In this document: positions 18,932 to 26,644 of the stretch, piece by piece
How the letters are laid out: every line of letters begins with the position of its first letter
Numbering within the stretch: position 1 is the first letter of the stretch
Assembly: GCF_000332995.1 (NCBI RefSeq)
Contig: NZ_BANS01000019.1
Coordinates: forward strand, 1 to 64,000
Reading direction: 5' to 3'
Source of the DNA: Gordonia amicalis NBRC 100051 = JCM 11271
GTDB lineage: Bacteria; Actinomycetota; Actinomycetes; Mycobacteriales; Mycobacteriaceae
Length of the DNA: 64,000 nucleotides
Made by a program: the position numbers and the translations under genes
The notes under the pieces: model-generated
The model's input: the letters and a program-made list of their open reading frames with translations, nothing else
The model's database searches: none
Told to the model about the DNA's origin: nothing

Positions 18932-19471
18932 ATGGTCGATGACGGCACGCACGACGAGGGCACCCACACCGGCGACACCGAGGGTGGCGCGCCGCAGCTG
19001 GGTCCGAAGAAGAAGGACGCCCGGCCGATCGTCTGGATGATCGGCTTCCTCGTCGTGGCGCTGGTCGTCTACTTCGTGCTTCTCGGCTGGCGCGGGTTCC
19101 AGCTGATCGCCACGGGGACCGCCGCGGGAATCGGGCTGGGGCTCGGTGTCATCGCACTGCCGCTCATCGGCGCCTGGCTGATCTACGCGACGCTGCGGGC
19201 GGGTCTGGAACACCAGAAGCTCGCGGCGATCATGGCCGAGGAAGGCCGCGAACTCGACATCTCGAACCGGCCGCACCGCGCGTCGGGCCGCATGGAACGC
19301 GACGCCGCCGACGAATTGTTCGCGCAGGTCAAGGCCGAGTGGGAAGCCGACCCGAACGACTGGCGCAACACCTACCGCATCGCCCGCGCCTACGACTACG
19401 CCGGCGACCGCCCCCGCGCCCGCGCGATGATGAAACGCGCGGTCGCACAGTTCCACGGGCGTGAGCAGTAG
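18932..19471 (+). CDS. Conserved membrane protein downstream of dapB
   Basis: The 179-residue protein has an acidic N-terminal tail, two adjacent transmembrane helices (IVWMIGFLVVALVVYFVLLG, then an LGLGVIALPLIGAWLIYATL helix), and a soluble C-terminal half. In that half, NTYRIARAYDYAGDRPRARA resembles a single tetratricopeptide-like helical pair. It occupies the position of M. tuberculosis Rv2772c beside dapB. Function unknown. Confidence 0.82.
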   Translation: MVDDGTHDEGTHTGDTEGGAPQLGPKKKDARPIVWMIGFLVVALVVYFVLLGWRGFQLIATGTAAGIGLGLGVIALPLIGAWLIYATLRAGLEHQKLAAIMAEEGRELDISNRPHRASGRMERDAADELFAQVKAEWEADPNDWRNTYRIARAYDYAGDRPRARAMMKRAVAQFHGREQ

Positions 19472-19502
19472 CGGAGTCTTATCCGACAGTGTGGGAGGAC
19501 AG

Positions 19503-20078
19503 ATGAACGATCGCCAGATGAACGACCCGGGACCCTGGCTCGACGAGGCCGCCCGGCTGTGGGCCGATCATCTGGCGAACGCCGGACCCGAGAGGCTGCG
19601 CGACGCAAGTGGTTGCGCGGGATGGACCAATAGGGACCTGATCAACCACCTCATCGGCGGCGGCTACCGCTACTCGATGCTGCTCGAGGGTGCGAGCACC
19701 GCCGACACTCTCTCGACGCGCGACGTCGACTACCTCGAGGCCGGTGATCCGATCGCTGAATTCTGGCGTAGTGAGAACGCCTTCCGTGCCGCCGTCGGCT
19801 CCGCCGACCTCGACGTCGATGTCGATCATCGCGCCGGGCGCCGACCGGGCCGTCAGCTCCTGGTGATGCGGATCATGGAGCTGGCGTTGCATTCCCACGA
19901 TCTGTGCGTCGGCATCGATGCGGAGTGGGAACCGTCGGACGGGCTCGTCGGCTTCCTGCTCACCGACGCCGCGCCCGTCATCGAGGAGCTACGTGCGGCC
20001 GGACTGTTCGAGGCGCCGATCGAGCCGGCGTCGGAGAGTGCCGCAGACCGGTTGCTCGCGTTTGCAGGGAGGTCCTGA
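19503..20078 (+). CDS. TIGR03086/maleylpyruvate isomerase-N (DinB-like) family protein
   Basis: The 191-residue protein has the DinB-like four-helix fold signature of the mycothiol-dependent maleylpyruvate isomerase N-terminal family. Examples are DASGCAGWTNRDLINHLIGG near residue 35, and the LVMRIMELALHSHDLCVGI segment with conserved His residues that normally bind a divalent metal. Its substrate is unknown. ATG 19503 follows GGAGG at 6 nt; an in-frame GTG 42 nt upstream lies inside the previous gene. Its stop overlaps the next start (TGATG). Confidence 0.82.
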   Translation: MNDRQMNDPGPWLDEAARLWADHLANAGPERLRDASGCAGWTNRDLINHLIGGGYRYSMLLEGASTADTLSTRDVDYLEAGDPIAEFWRSENAFRAAVGSADLDVDVDHRAGRRPGRQLLVMRIMELALHSHDLCVGIDAEWEPSDGLVGFLLTDAAPVIEELRAAGLFEAPIEPASESAADRLLAFAGRS

Positions 20079-20536
20079 TGGCGGACAAGAGGCTACTGAT
20101 CGTTCACCACACGCCGTCGCCCCACTGCCAGGAGATGTTCGAGGCTGTGGTGTCGGGTGCCACCGACCCGGAGATCGAGGGCGTCGAGGTGGTACGTCGA
20201 GCCGCTCTCGCGGTAACCGCGAGCGACTTCCTCGAGGCCGACGGCTACATCCTCGGCACCCCCGCCAACCTCGGATACATCAGCGGCGCACTGAAACATG
20301 CGTTCGACGTCAGTTACTACCAGATCCTCGACTCGACGCAGGGACGCCCGTTCGGTGCGTACTTCCACGGGAACCAGGGGACCGAGGGGGCCGAGAAGGC
20401 AGTCGACGCCATCACCACCGGGCTCGGGTGGGTGAAATCGGCTGAGTACGTGGTGGTCTCGGAGAAACCGACCAAAGGCGACCGCGAGGCGTGCTGGGAA
20501 CTGGGTGCGACGGTCGCGGCTGGGTTGATGGGTTGA
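20078..20536 (+). CDS. Flavodoxin-like NAD(P)H:FMN oxidoreductase-family protein
   Basis: The 152-residue protein starts KRLLIVHHTPSPHCQEMFEA, the phosphate-binding loop of flavodoxin-like folds. It continues with DGYILGTPANLGYISGALK, which resembles the isoalloxazine-contacting loop of the WrbA/NADPH-dependent FMN reductase group. GGGAGG precedes the ATG, which shares a base with the upstream stop. It corresponds positionally to the small conserved protein Rv2771c. The physiological electron acceptor is not evident. Confidence 0.8.
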   Translation: MADKRLLIVHHTPSPHCQEMFEAVVSGATDPEIEGVEVVRRAALAVTASDFLEADGYILGTPANLGYISGALKHAFDVSYYQILDSTQGRPFGAYFHGNQGTEGAEKAVDAITTGLGWVKSAEYVVVSEKPTKGDREACWELGATVAAGLMG

Positions 20537-20629
20537 CCGTGGTACTTCGGTCGGCGGCAGGCACGGCGACATTGTCGGAGTCAGTGGGCTACGAAATCTC
20601 CCGCCGGGTCATGCGCCGATGGCGACAGT

Positions 20630-20641
20630 GTTCCGCGGAAC
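20630..20641. repeat. Palindrome copy 1 (12-bp core)
   Basis: GTTCCGCGGAAC is a perfect 12-bp palindrome preceded by AGT, sharing its first 15 bases (AGTGTTCCGCGGAAC) with two longer copies downstream. It lies 26 bp before the damage-type promoter of the DUF222/HNH gene. Confidence 0.85.
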
Positions 20642-20666
20642 GCTCATGAAGCGTTGACCTGCGGAA

Positions 20667-20689
20667 TTGTCGGTGGTCGGCGGTAGCTT
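20667..20689 (+). promoter_or_regulatory. RecA-independent (PafBC-type) DNA-damage promoter
   Basis: TTGTCGGTG (20667-20675), an 8-bp spacer and TAGCTT (20684-20689) match every defined base of the mycobacterial RecA_NDp/PafBC motif TTGTCRGTG-N8-TANNNT. An SOS box starts 3 bp downstream, so transcription starts within the operator. Confidence 0.75.
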
Positions 20690-20691
20690 GT

Positions 20692-20707
20692 TCGTATATC
20701 TGTTCGA
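20692..20707. promoter_or_regulatory. LexA (SOS) box upstream of the DUF222/HNH gene
   Basis: TCGTATATCTGTTCGA matches 10 of the 12 defined bases of the actinobacterial SOS palindrome TCGAAC-N4-GTTCGA, with the right half perfect. It covers the start region expected from the adjoining -10, an ideal position for repression. Confidence 0.6.
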
Positions 20708-20725
20708 ACTGGCTGGGGGGTCTCG

Positions 20726-22150
20726 GTGTCTGTTGCTGTGTTGCGTTCTGAAGGTGTCGCGTCGATGTTCGATGGGGCGGATCCGTCGTCATTGCCGGAT
20801 GGGGTGCTCGAGGTTCGGGTGCTGGGTTACGCCGCGCAGATCACGGCGTTGACTGCGGAGTTCCTCGATCTGGTAGCCGAGTTGGATGAGCGGGAGTCGT
20901 GGCGAGGGCCGGGGATTCATTCATTGGCGCACTGGTTGTCGTGGAAGGCGGGGATTTCGCAGCGGACGGCGCATGAGCAGGTACGGGTGGCCAAATCGTT
21001 GCGGGAGTTGCCGGTAGTCCGGCAAGCGTTCGGTGAGGGGCGGTTGACGTATTCGAAGGTGCGGGCGTTGACGCGGGTGGCGACTCCGTTGCGGGAGCAG
21101 GAGTTGGTGAATCTGGCGTTGTCGTGCACGGCGTCGCAGGTGGAGAAGGCGGTGCGGGCGATGCGTCAGATCGATCGCGGGCACAACGAGGACGGGGAAC
21201 TCGTGGCGCCGACGGAGTCGTGGGGTCGGTGGAAGTGGAATCTCGACGGTTCGTTGTCGGTGTCGATGACCCTGTCGCCTCTGGACGGCGCACGTTTCCT
21301 CGCCGGGGCGGTGCGTGCTGAGTACGAACGGACCCGCACGGCTGAAGATTCGGACCTGCCGAGTGTTCCGCGGAACACTTCGGGTGAGCTGGAGACAGAG
21401 TCCGGTGAACGAGATTCGGAGGGAAAGCCGACGAATCGTCGGGATCTTTGGCGGCAGGTGCCGTCGAATCTGGCGCCGGCGGTGGTGGCGATGGCGGACA
21501 TGGTGCATGACGGGATCGCGATGCCCGATCTTGCGCCGGGTGCGGAGATCTTGATCCATGCCGGTGATGGGGTGGAACACGCGCATCTCGATGACGGTCC
21601 GGCGGTGTCGGAGGCCGAGCTCGAGGAGGCTCGGTGTGGGGCGGTGACGCGGGAGGCGTTGTCTGCCAGGGTTCCTGGTGGTCCGGGGAAGTTGGCGTTG
21701 TTGGGGTTGGGTCGCAAGCGGCGAACTCCGAACAAGGCTCTGATCAGGGCGTTGTTCCTGCGGGATCGGTGCTGTCAGACGCCGGGGTGTGAACGCACAC
21801 GGCATCTGCACGCGCATCATGTGGTGTTCTGGTCGGCCGGTGGGGAGACCGAGTTGGACAACCTGATTTTGTTGTGTGGAAGCTGTCACCGTGCGTTGCA
21901 TCGTGGTGAGTTCAGTATCACCGGTCATGGGTCGCAACGGTTTTCGTTCCACGGGCCGGGTGGTTCGGTGATCGAGGTGAGCCCACCGACGCGTGCGCTA
22001 GGAGAGTGGTTGCCCGATGGGCGAATCGCGGCTGACGCGACGGTGCCTGTGGGTGGCGGCAAGCTCGACCTCGGGTATGCGACCGAGGTGATCTACGCGG
22101 TGTGGGAGTGGAAGGAACGTAACGCAAGCCAGGTGTCCGCCGCGGCCTGA
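20726..22150 (+). CDS. DUF222 / HNH endonuclease (13E12-repeat family)
   Basis: The 474-residue protein has an N-terminal DUF222 helical domain (roughly residues 25-290, including GPGIHSLAHWLSWKAGISQR) and a C-terminal HNH nuclease domain (about 350-395) with zinc-type cysteines. The domain shows CQTPGCERTRHLHAHHVVFW, then LDNLILLCGSCHRALH. This is the actinobacterial 13E12 family, several of whose M. tuberculosis members are LexA-controlled. GTG 20726 follows GGGGGG at 5 nt. Leu TTG and other third-position T/G codons are more frequent than in neighbouring genes, suggesting recent acquisition. An 18-bp palindrome lies in the interdomain linker. The DNA target is unknown. Confidence 0.92.
   Translation: MSVAVLRSEGVASMFDGADPSSLPDGVLEVRVLGYAAQITALTAEFLDLVAELDERESWRGPGIHSLAHWLSWKAGISQRTAHEQVRVAKSLRELPVVRQAFGEGRLTYSKVRALTRVATPLREQELVNLALSCTASQVEKAVRAMRQIDRGHNEDGELVAPTESWGRWKWNLDGSLSVSMTLSPLDGARFLAGAVRAEYERTRTAEDSDLPSVPRNTSGELETESGERDSEGKPTNRRDLWRQVPSNLAPAVVAMADMVHDGIAMPDLAPGAEILIHAGDGVEHAHLDDGPAVSEAELEEARCGAVTREALSARVPGGPGKLALLGLGRKRRTPNKALIRALFLRDRCCQTPGCERTRHLHAHHVVFWSAGGETELDNLILLCGSCHRALHRGEFSITGHGSQRFSFHGPGGSVIEVSPPTRALGEWLPDGRIAADATVPVGGGKLDLGYATEVIYAVWEWKERNASQVSAAA
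21362..21379. repeat. Palindrome copy 2 (18-bp, within the DUF222/HNH gene)
   Basis: AGTGTTCCGCGGAACACT is a perfect 18-bp palindrome in the coding sequence. It encodes part of a linker (SVPRNT) between the DUF222 and HNH domains. Twenty-two bases (21361-21382) are identical to copy 3. Confidence 0.92.
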
Positions 22151-22153
22151 CGT

Positions 22154-22230
22154 CCGGCAGACCCACCACTTTTCGGCAGAATCACCACCCTCGGGGGTGC
22201 TGGGTTTGCTGAAAACGGGTGGTTCTGCGG
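22154..22230. repeat. Long imperfect inverted repeat / bidirectional terminator
   Basis: The whole gap between the convergent DUF222/HNH and reductase genes folds on itself. CCGGCAGACCCACCACTTTT at the left pairs imperfectly with GAAAACGGGTGGTTCTGCGG at the right, around a CCACCCTCGGGGGTG centre. Within the left arm, GGCAGAcCCACCA-like units are directly repeated. It could be a bidirectional terminator or a REP-like element. Confidence 0.7.
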
Positions 22231-22680
22231 CTATTTGGCGGTCAGCTTGATGACCGGCAGCTGCCGGTCGGTCTTCTCCTGATAGCCGGCGAACCGCTCG
22301 TTCTTGCTGATCTGCTTCCAGGCCTGTGCGCGTTCGTCGCCGTGGAGTTGCTCGGCGCGGACCTGGACGGTCTTGCCGTCCACCTCGATCCGCGCCTTGT
22401 CGGGATGCGCCTTGAGGTTGTGATACCAGCCGGGGTTGTTGGCGGCACCGTTCGCCGAGGCCACGATCAGCCAGCTGCCGTCGGGTCCGGGGAACCAGGC
22501 GAGCGGGTTGGCCCGCTCCTGTCCACTCTTGCGGCCGACGGTCGTCAGCACGAGGGCGTTCATGCCGCCGAACTGCCCCTTCCGGCGGATCATCGGGGCG
22601 ACAATCTTGTTCACGACGCGAACGAACGGTCCCTTCGGCGACCGGCCGCCGCGTGTACCCACCGAGGTCTCGAAGCTCAT
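22231..22680 (-). CDS. Deazaflavin (F420)-dependent nitroreductase-family protein
   Basis: The 149-residue protein belongs to the Ddn/F420H2-dependent reductase family. It has the conserved core MNALVLTTVGRKSGQERANP, LAWFPGPDGSWLIVASANG and NPGWYHNLKAHPD, which form the split beta-barrel that binds F420. Such enzymes reduce quinones or activated xenobiotics. ATG 22680 is preceded by AAAGGAGA. It is flanked by a long inverted repeat downstream and a palindrome upstream, inside the HNH-containing islet. Confidence 0.9.
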   Translation of the reverse strand: MSFETSVGTRGGRSPKGPFVRVVNKIVAPMIRRKGQFGGMNALVLTTVGRKSGQERANPLAWFPGPDGSWLIVASANGAANNPGWYHNLKAHPDKARIEVDGKTVQVRAEQLHGDERAQAWKQISKNERFAGYQEKTDRQLPVIKLTAK

Positions 22681-22724
22681 CGTCGTCTCTCCTTTGCCGC
22701 GATGGTCCCAGTGTGCGCCATCAG

Positions 22725-22742
22725 AGTGTTCCGCGGAACACT
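22725..22742. repeat. Palindrome copy 3 (18-bp)
   Basis: This copy of AGTGTTCCGCGGAACACT lies between the reductase start (22680) and the 3' end of the small HNH gene (22772). It is identical over 22 bases to the copy inside the DUF222/HNH gene. Confidence 0.92.
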
Positions 22743-22771
22743 TCGCGGTCCGGCCGGTGACGATTCTTCGG

Positions 22772-23122
22772 CTATTCGACGTCGGCGAGGAGCCGGCTCA
22801 CCTCATACTGCCGGACCAGGAACGCCTTCTCGTCGAGCTTCTTGCGGCGCATCCAGGTGGTGACCTCGGAATTGCACTTGCTCGCGTTGCACGAGCCGCA
22901 ACACGGCACGACGTTGGCGACGGTGTAGCGCCCGCCGCGGGAGATCGCGAGCATGCAGTCGCGCTGGAGAGCCACCCCGGCCGCGCCGCAGTACGCACAC
23001 CCGCCCCAAGCCTCCTGGAGTGCGAGCCACTGGGTGTCGGTGAGGTCGTTGTCGCGGGCGGCAACACGCTTGCGGCGTCGCTTCGCATAGCGATTGGCGC
23101 GGGTCGTGCTGCGAGTGGCCAC
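22772..23122 (-). CDS. Small HNH endonuclease-like protein
   Basis: The 116-residue protein has a basic N-terminus (RANRYAKRRRKR) and two zinc-binding CxxC pairs (CAYCGA and CCGSCNASK) around SRGGRYTVANVVPC. This is the HNH arrangement, but in the usual Asp-His pair of the first motif the His is Cys (LQRDCMLAISRGG). The nuclease may therefore be altered, or the family may use a variant metal site. GTG 23122 lies 6 nt after TATTCT, implying a leaderless mRNA. It has no obvious partner gene. Confidence 0.82.
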   Translation of the reverse strand: MATRSTTRANRYAKRRRKRVAARDNDLTDTQWLALQEAWGGCAYCGAAGVALQRDCMLAISRGGRYTVANVVPCCGSCNASKCNSEVTTWMRRKKLDEKAFLVRQYEVSRLLADVE

Positions 23123-23128
23123 GGGAGG

Positions 23129-23157
23129 AGAATACCCGCGAGGTCACATCCGTCACA
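23129..23157 (-). promoter_or_regulatory. Leaderless promoter of the small HNH gene
   Basis: On the minus strand TGTGAC (23157-23152), a 17-bp spacer and TATTCT (23134-23129) are followed by 6 nt and the GTG start codon. Confidence 0.6.
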
Positions 23158-23230
23158 GCAGCCACAGTAGGTGGAGTGCGCGTGTCGTGCGCCCGGCGAC
23201 GTGTCGGCACCTTTGCCTACACTGACACCC

Positions 23231-24060
<830 letters not shown>

Positions 24061-24064
<4 letters not shown>

Positions 24065-24579
24065 GGCCCCGTGTCCGGCTCGTCTGGGCGCAGGGGCACG
24101 AGGTCGCGGGTGCCGGGGCCGCGATCGGGCGGGACAACACCATCCCGTGGCGCGTCCCCGAGGACATGGCGCGCTTCAAGGAGAAGACCCTGGGCAACCC
24201 GGTCATCATGGGTCGCAAGACCTGGGATTCACTGCCGCCGAAGTTCCGGCCCCTGCCCGGTCGCACCAACATCGTGGTGACGCGGAACCCGAACTGGTCC
24301 GCCGACGGCGCGGTGGTGGCCCGATCCGTCGACGAGGCGTTGATGCTGGCCGACGGAGACACCGTCGGGGTCATCGGCGGTGGTGAGATCTACCGGGCCG
24401 CACTGTCATTCGCGACGGATCTGTGCGTCACCGAGATCGACGTCGATGTTCCGGGTGCCGATGCATTCGCGCCGGAGATCGGACCGGAGTGGACGGTCGC
24501 CGACAAGGGGGAGTGGCAGACGTCCTCGACCGGCCTTCGCTACCGCTTCATCGACTACACACGCGACGGCGGAGTCTGA
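24061..24579 (+). CDS. dfrA: Dihydrofolate reductase
   Basis: DHFR regenerates tetrahydrofolate, the by-product of ThyA being dihydrofolate. The 172-residue protein has the substrate-binding [16 protein letters not shown], the NADPH-binding [13 protein letters not shown] and [11 protein letters not shown], and VIGGGEIY. The GTG start overlaps the thyA stop (GTGA), giving the same thyA-dfrA operon as in mycobacteria. Confidence 0.96.
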
Positions 24580-24591
24580 GGCACGGGGCTG

Positions 24592-25818
24592 ATGGCGACG
24601 GAACGGTTGTCCGCGGCCCAGGCGCGTCGAACCGCGCTGGCCGCACAGGGATTCACCGACCGCTCACCGTCGGGCACCCCGACCATGGCGCACCTCAAGA
24701 GGGTTGTCGGACGGACCGGTCTGCTCCAGATGGACTCCGTCAACATCGTCGCGCGGGCGCACTTCATGCCGATCTACAGCCGGCTGGGTCCCTACGACCC
24801 CGACCTCCTGCATCGCGCTGCCTGGCAGCCGGTGCGGGGCCGACGCCGTCTGGTCGAGTCCTGGGCGCACGAGGCCGCGCTCATCCCGGTCGAGGACTGG
24901 CCGCTGTTCCGTTGGCGCATGGACGAATTCGCCGATGGCCGCTATCGGCACACCCGCGAGATCATGCGTCGCAACCGGAGTCTCGCCGACGACGTACGGG
25001 GTGTGATCGAAGAGATCGGTGCCGCGACGCCGCGCACCATCGAGGCGGAACTCGGCATCGAGCGTGAACCCGGAACGGCCGGAAGCTGGTGGCAGCGCGG
25101 CGAGGTCAAGCACCTGTGCGAGGCGATGTTCGCCGCCGGCGACCTGTCGGCCGTGCGGAACGGCAACTTCGTACGTCACTACGATCTCACCGACCGTGTC
25201 GTCGGCGCCGACGTCGCCGCGGTGCGACCTGATCGTGCGCAGGCGCAACGCGAGCTCATCGCCCGAGCCGCACGCTCGCTCGGGGTCGCGACCGTCACCG
25301 ACCTCGCCGACTACTACCGCATCAAACCGGCGGATGCCCGGCCCGCCGTCGCCGACCTCGTCGAAGCGGGTGTGCTGCACGAGGTCACGGTCGACGGGTG
25401 GCGTGACCCCGCCTACCTCGCCGACGGCGCGTCCATGCCGCGACGCATCGACACCTCGGCGATCCTGTCGCCGTTCGACCCCCTCGTGTTCTTCCGCCCA
25501 CGTGCGCAGCGACTCTTCGACTTCCACTACCGCATCGAGATCTACGTCCCCGAACACAAACGCGTGCACGGCTACTACGTGTTGCCCTACCTGTTGGGCA
25601 CCGACCTCGCCGCACGCGTCGACCTCAAGGCCGACCGGAGATCCCGAACCCTGTTGGTACTCGCCGCCTTCGGTGAGCCCGGCCACGATCGCCGCGTCGT
25701 CGCCGAGCGATTGGCCGCCGACCTGCGGAGATTCGCGGGCTGGCTCGACCTGGACGACGTGACGGTCGGCGTGAAGGGTGACCTCGCGCGCGATCTGCGA
25801 GCGGTGATGGGATGCTGA
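24592..25818 (+). CDS. Winged-helix DNA glycosylase of the AlkZ/YcaQ family
   Basis: The 408-residue protein belongs to the HTH_42 family, whose members (AlkZ, YcaQ) excise crosslinked or alkylated purines. The LLQMDSVNIVARAH segment near residue 45 carries the catalytic QxD motif of the YcaQ (AZL) subgroup rather than the QxQ of AlkZ. ESWAHEAALIP and the C-terminal FDPLVFFRPRAQRLFDFHY are further signatures. ATG 24592 follows dfrA by 12 nt, so the genes may be co-transcribed. It is likely an interstrand-crosslink or base-damage glycosylase; the lesion is inferred from family. Confidence 0.88.
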   Translation: MATERLSAAQARRTALAAQGFTDRSPSGTPTMAHLKRVVGRTGLLQMDSVNIVARAHFMPIYSRLGPYDPDLLHRAAWQPVRGRRRLVESWAHEAALIPVEDWPLFRWRMDEFADGRYRHTREIMRRNRSLADDVRGVIEEIGAATPRTIEAELGIEREPGTAGSWWQRGEVKHLCEAMFAAGDLSAVRNGNFVRHYDLTDRVVGADVAAVRPDRAQAQRELIARAARSLGVATVTDLADYYRIKPADARPAVADLVEAGVLHEVTVDGWRDPAYLADGASMPRRIDTSAILSPFDPLVFFRPRAQRLFDFHYRIEIYVPEHKRVHGYYVLPYLLGTDLAARVDLKADRRSRTLLVLAAFGEPGHDRRVVAERLAADLRRFAGWLDLDDVTVGVKGDLARDLRAVMGC

Positions 25819-25872
25819 GCACCGGGAGATCGAAGAAACATGACGGGGACGACCTGAAGGAGAGATGCGACG

Positions 25873-26643
25873 ATGACCGTGTCGTATGAAGGCAACGACT
25901 ACCGCTTGGTGATGTTCGACCTCGACGACACCCTCGCAGCGTCGAAGAGCCCGCTCGACGACCAGATGGTGGACCTGCTGCACCGGATGCTCGAGGTCAG
26001 CCTCGGTTGCATCATCTCCGGCGGCAACTTCACCCAGTTCGAGAAGCAGGTTCTCGCGCGCCTCGGCAGCTTCGACTCGGTGGGCAACCTCCACCTGATG
26101 CCCACCTGCGGCACCCAGTACGTCCGCTGGGACGGCGGCGAGTGGGAGACCGTCTACGCGGAGTACCTCAGCGACGACGAGAAGAAGCGCACGCTCGACG
26201 TCCTCGAGACCGGCGCCAAGGAACTGGGACTGTGGGAGAGCGAGACCTGGGGCGACATCCTCGAGGACCGCGGCAGCCAGATCACCTTCAGCGCGCTCGG
26301 GCAGAAGGCCCCGGTCGACGCCAAGGCCGCCTGGGATCCCGACGGCGCGAAGAAGGAGTCGCTGCGGGCATATGCCGCCGAGCGGCTGCCCGACCTCGAG
26401 GTGCGCAGCGGTGGTTCGACGTCGGTCGACGTCACCAAGAAGGGCATCGACAAGGCGTACGGCGCGCTGAAGCTGATGGACATCCTCGGCCTGACCACCT
26501 CCGACATCCTGTTCTTCGGCGACCGTCTCGACGAGGGCGGCAACGACTACCCCGTCAAGGCACTCGGCATCACCTCGATCGCCGTCCACGGCTGGCCCGA
26601 CACCCACGCCAAACTGTCGGCGATCCTGGATCAGAGCACGTAG
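25873..26643 (+). CDS. HAD-superfamily phosphatase (phosphomannomutase-like)
   Basis: The 256-residue protein is a HAD-IIB-type hydrolase. Motif I is FDLDDTLA with both Asp residues, motif II is the Ser/Thr in CIISGGNF, and the C-terminal motif IV is ILFFGDRLDEGGNDYPVK. The cap and the GDxxDEGGNDY pattern resemble eukaryotic-type phosphomannomutase. It may act on a hexose phosphate, but the substrate is unproven. AAGGAG lies 10 nt upstream of ATG 25873. Its TAG stop is 1 nt from the convergent phoD stop. Confidence 0.83.
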   Translation: MTVSYEGNDYRLVMFDLDDTLAASKSPLDDQMVDLLHRMLEVSLGCIISGGNFTQFEKQVLARLGSFDSVGNLHLMPTCGTQYVRWDGGEWETVYAEYLSDDEKKRTLDVLETGAKELGLWESETWGDILEDRGSQITFSALGQKAPVDAKAAWDPDGAKKESLRAYAAERLPDLEVRSGGSTSVDVTKKGIDKAYGALKLMDILGLTTSDILFFGDRLDEGGNDYPVKALGITSIAVHGWPDTHAKLSAILDQST

Positions 26644-26644
26644 G

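Noticed and set aside
20572-20597. TTGTCGGAG followed by TACGAA as another PafBC promoter
   Set aside because: The spacer is 9 bp instead of 8, and a better exact match lies 95 bp downstream next to the gene.
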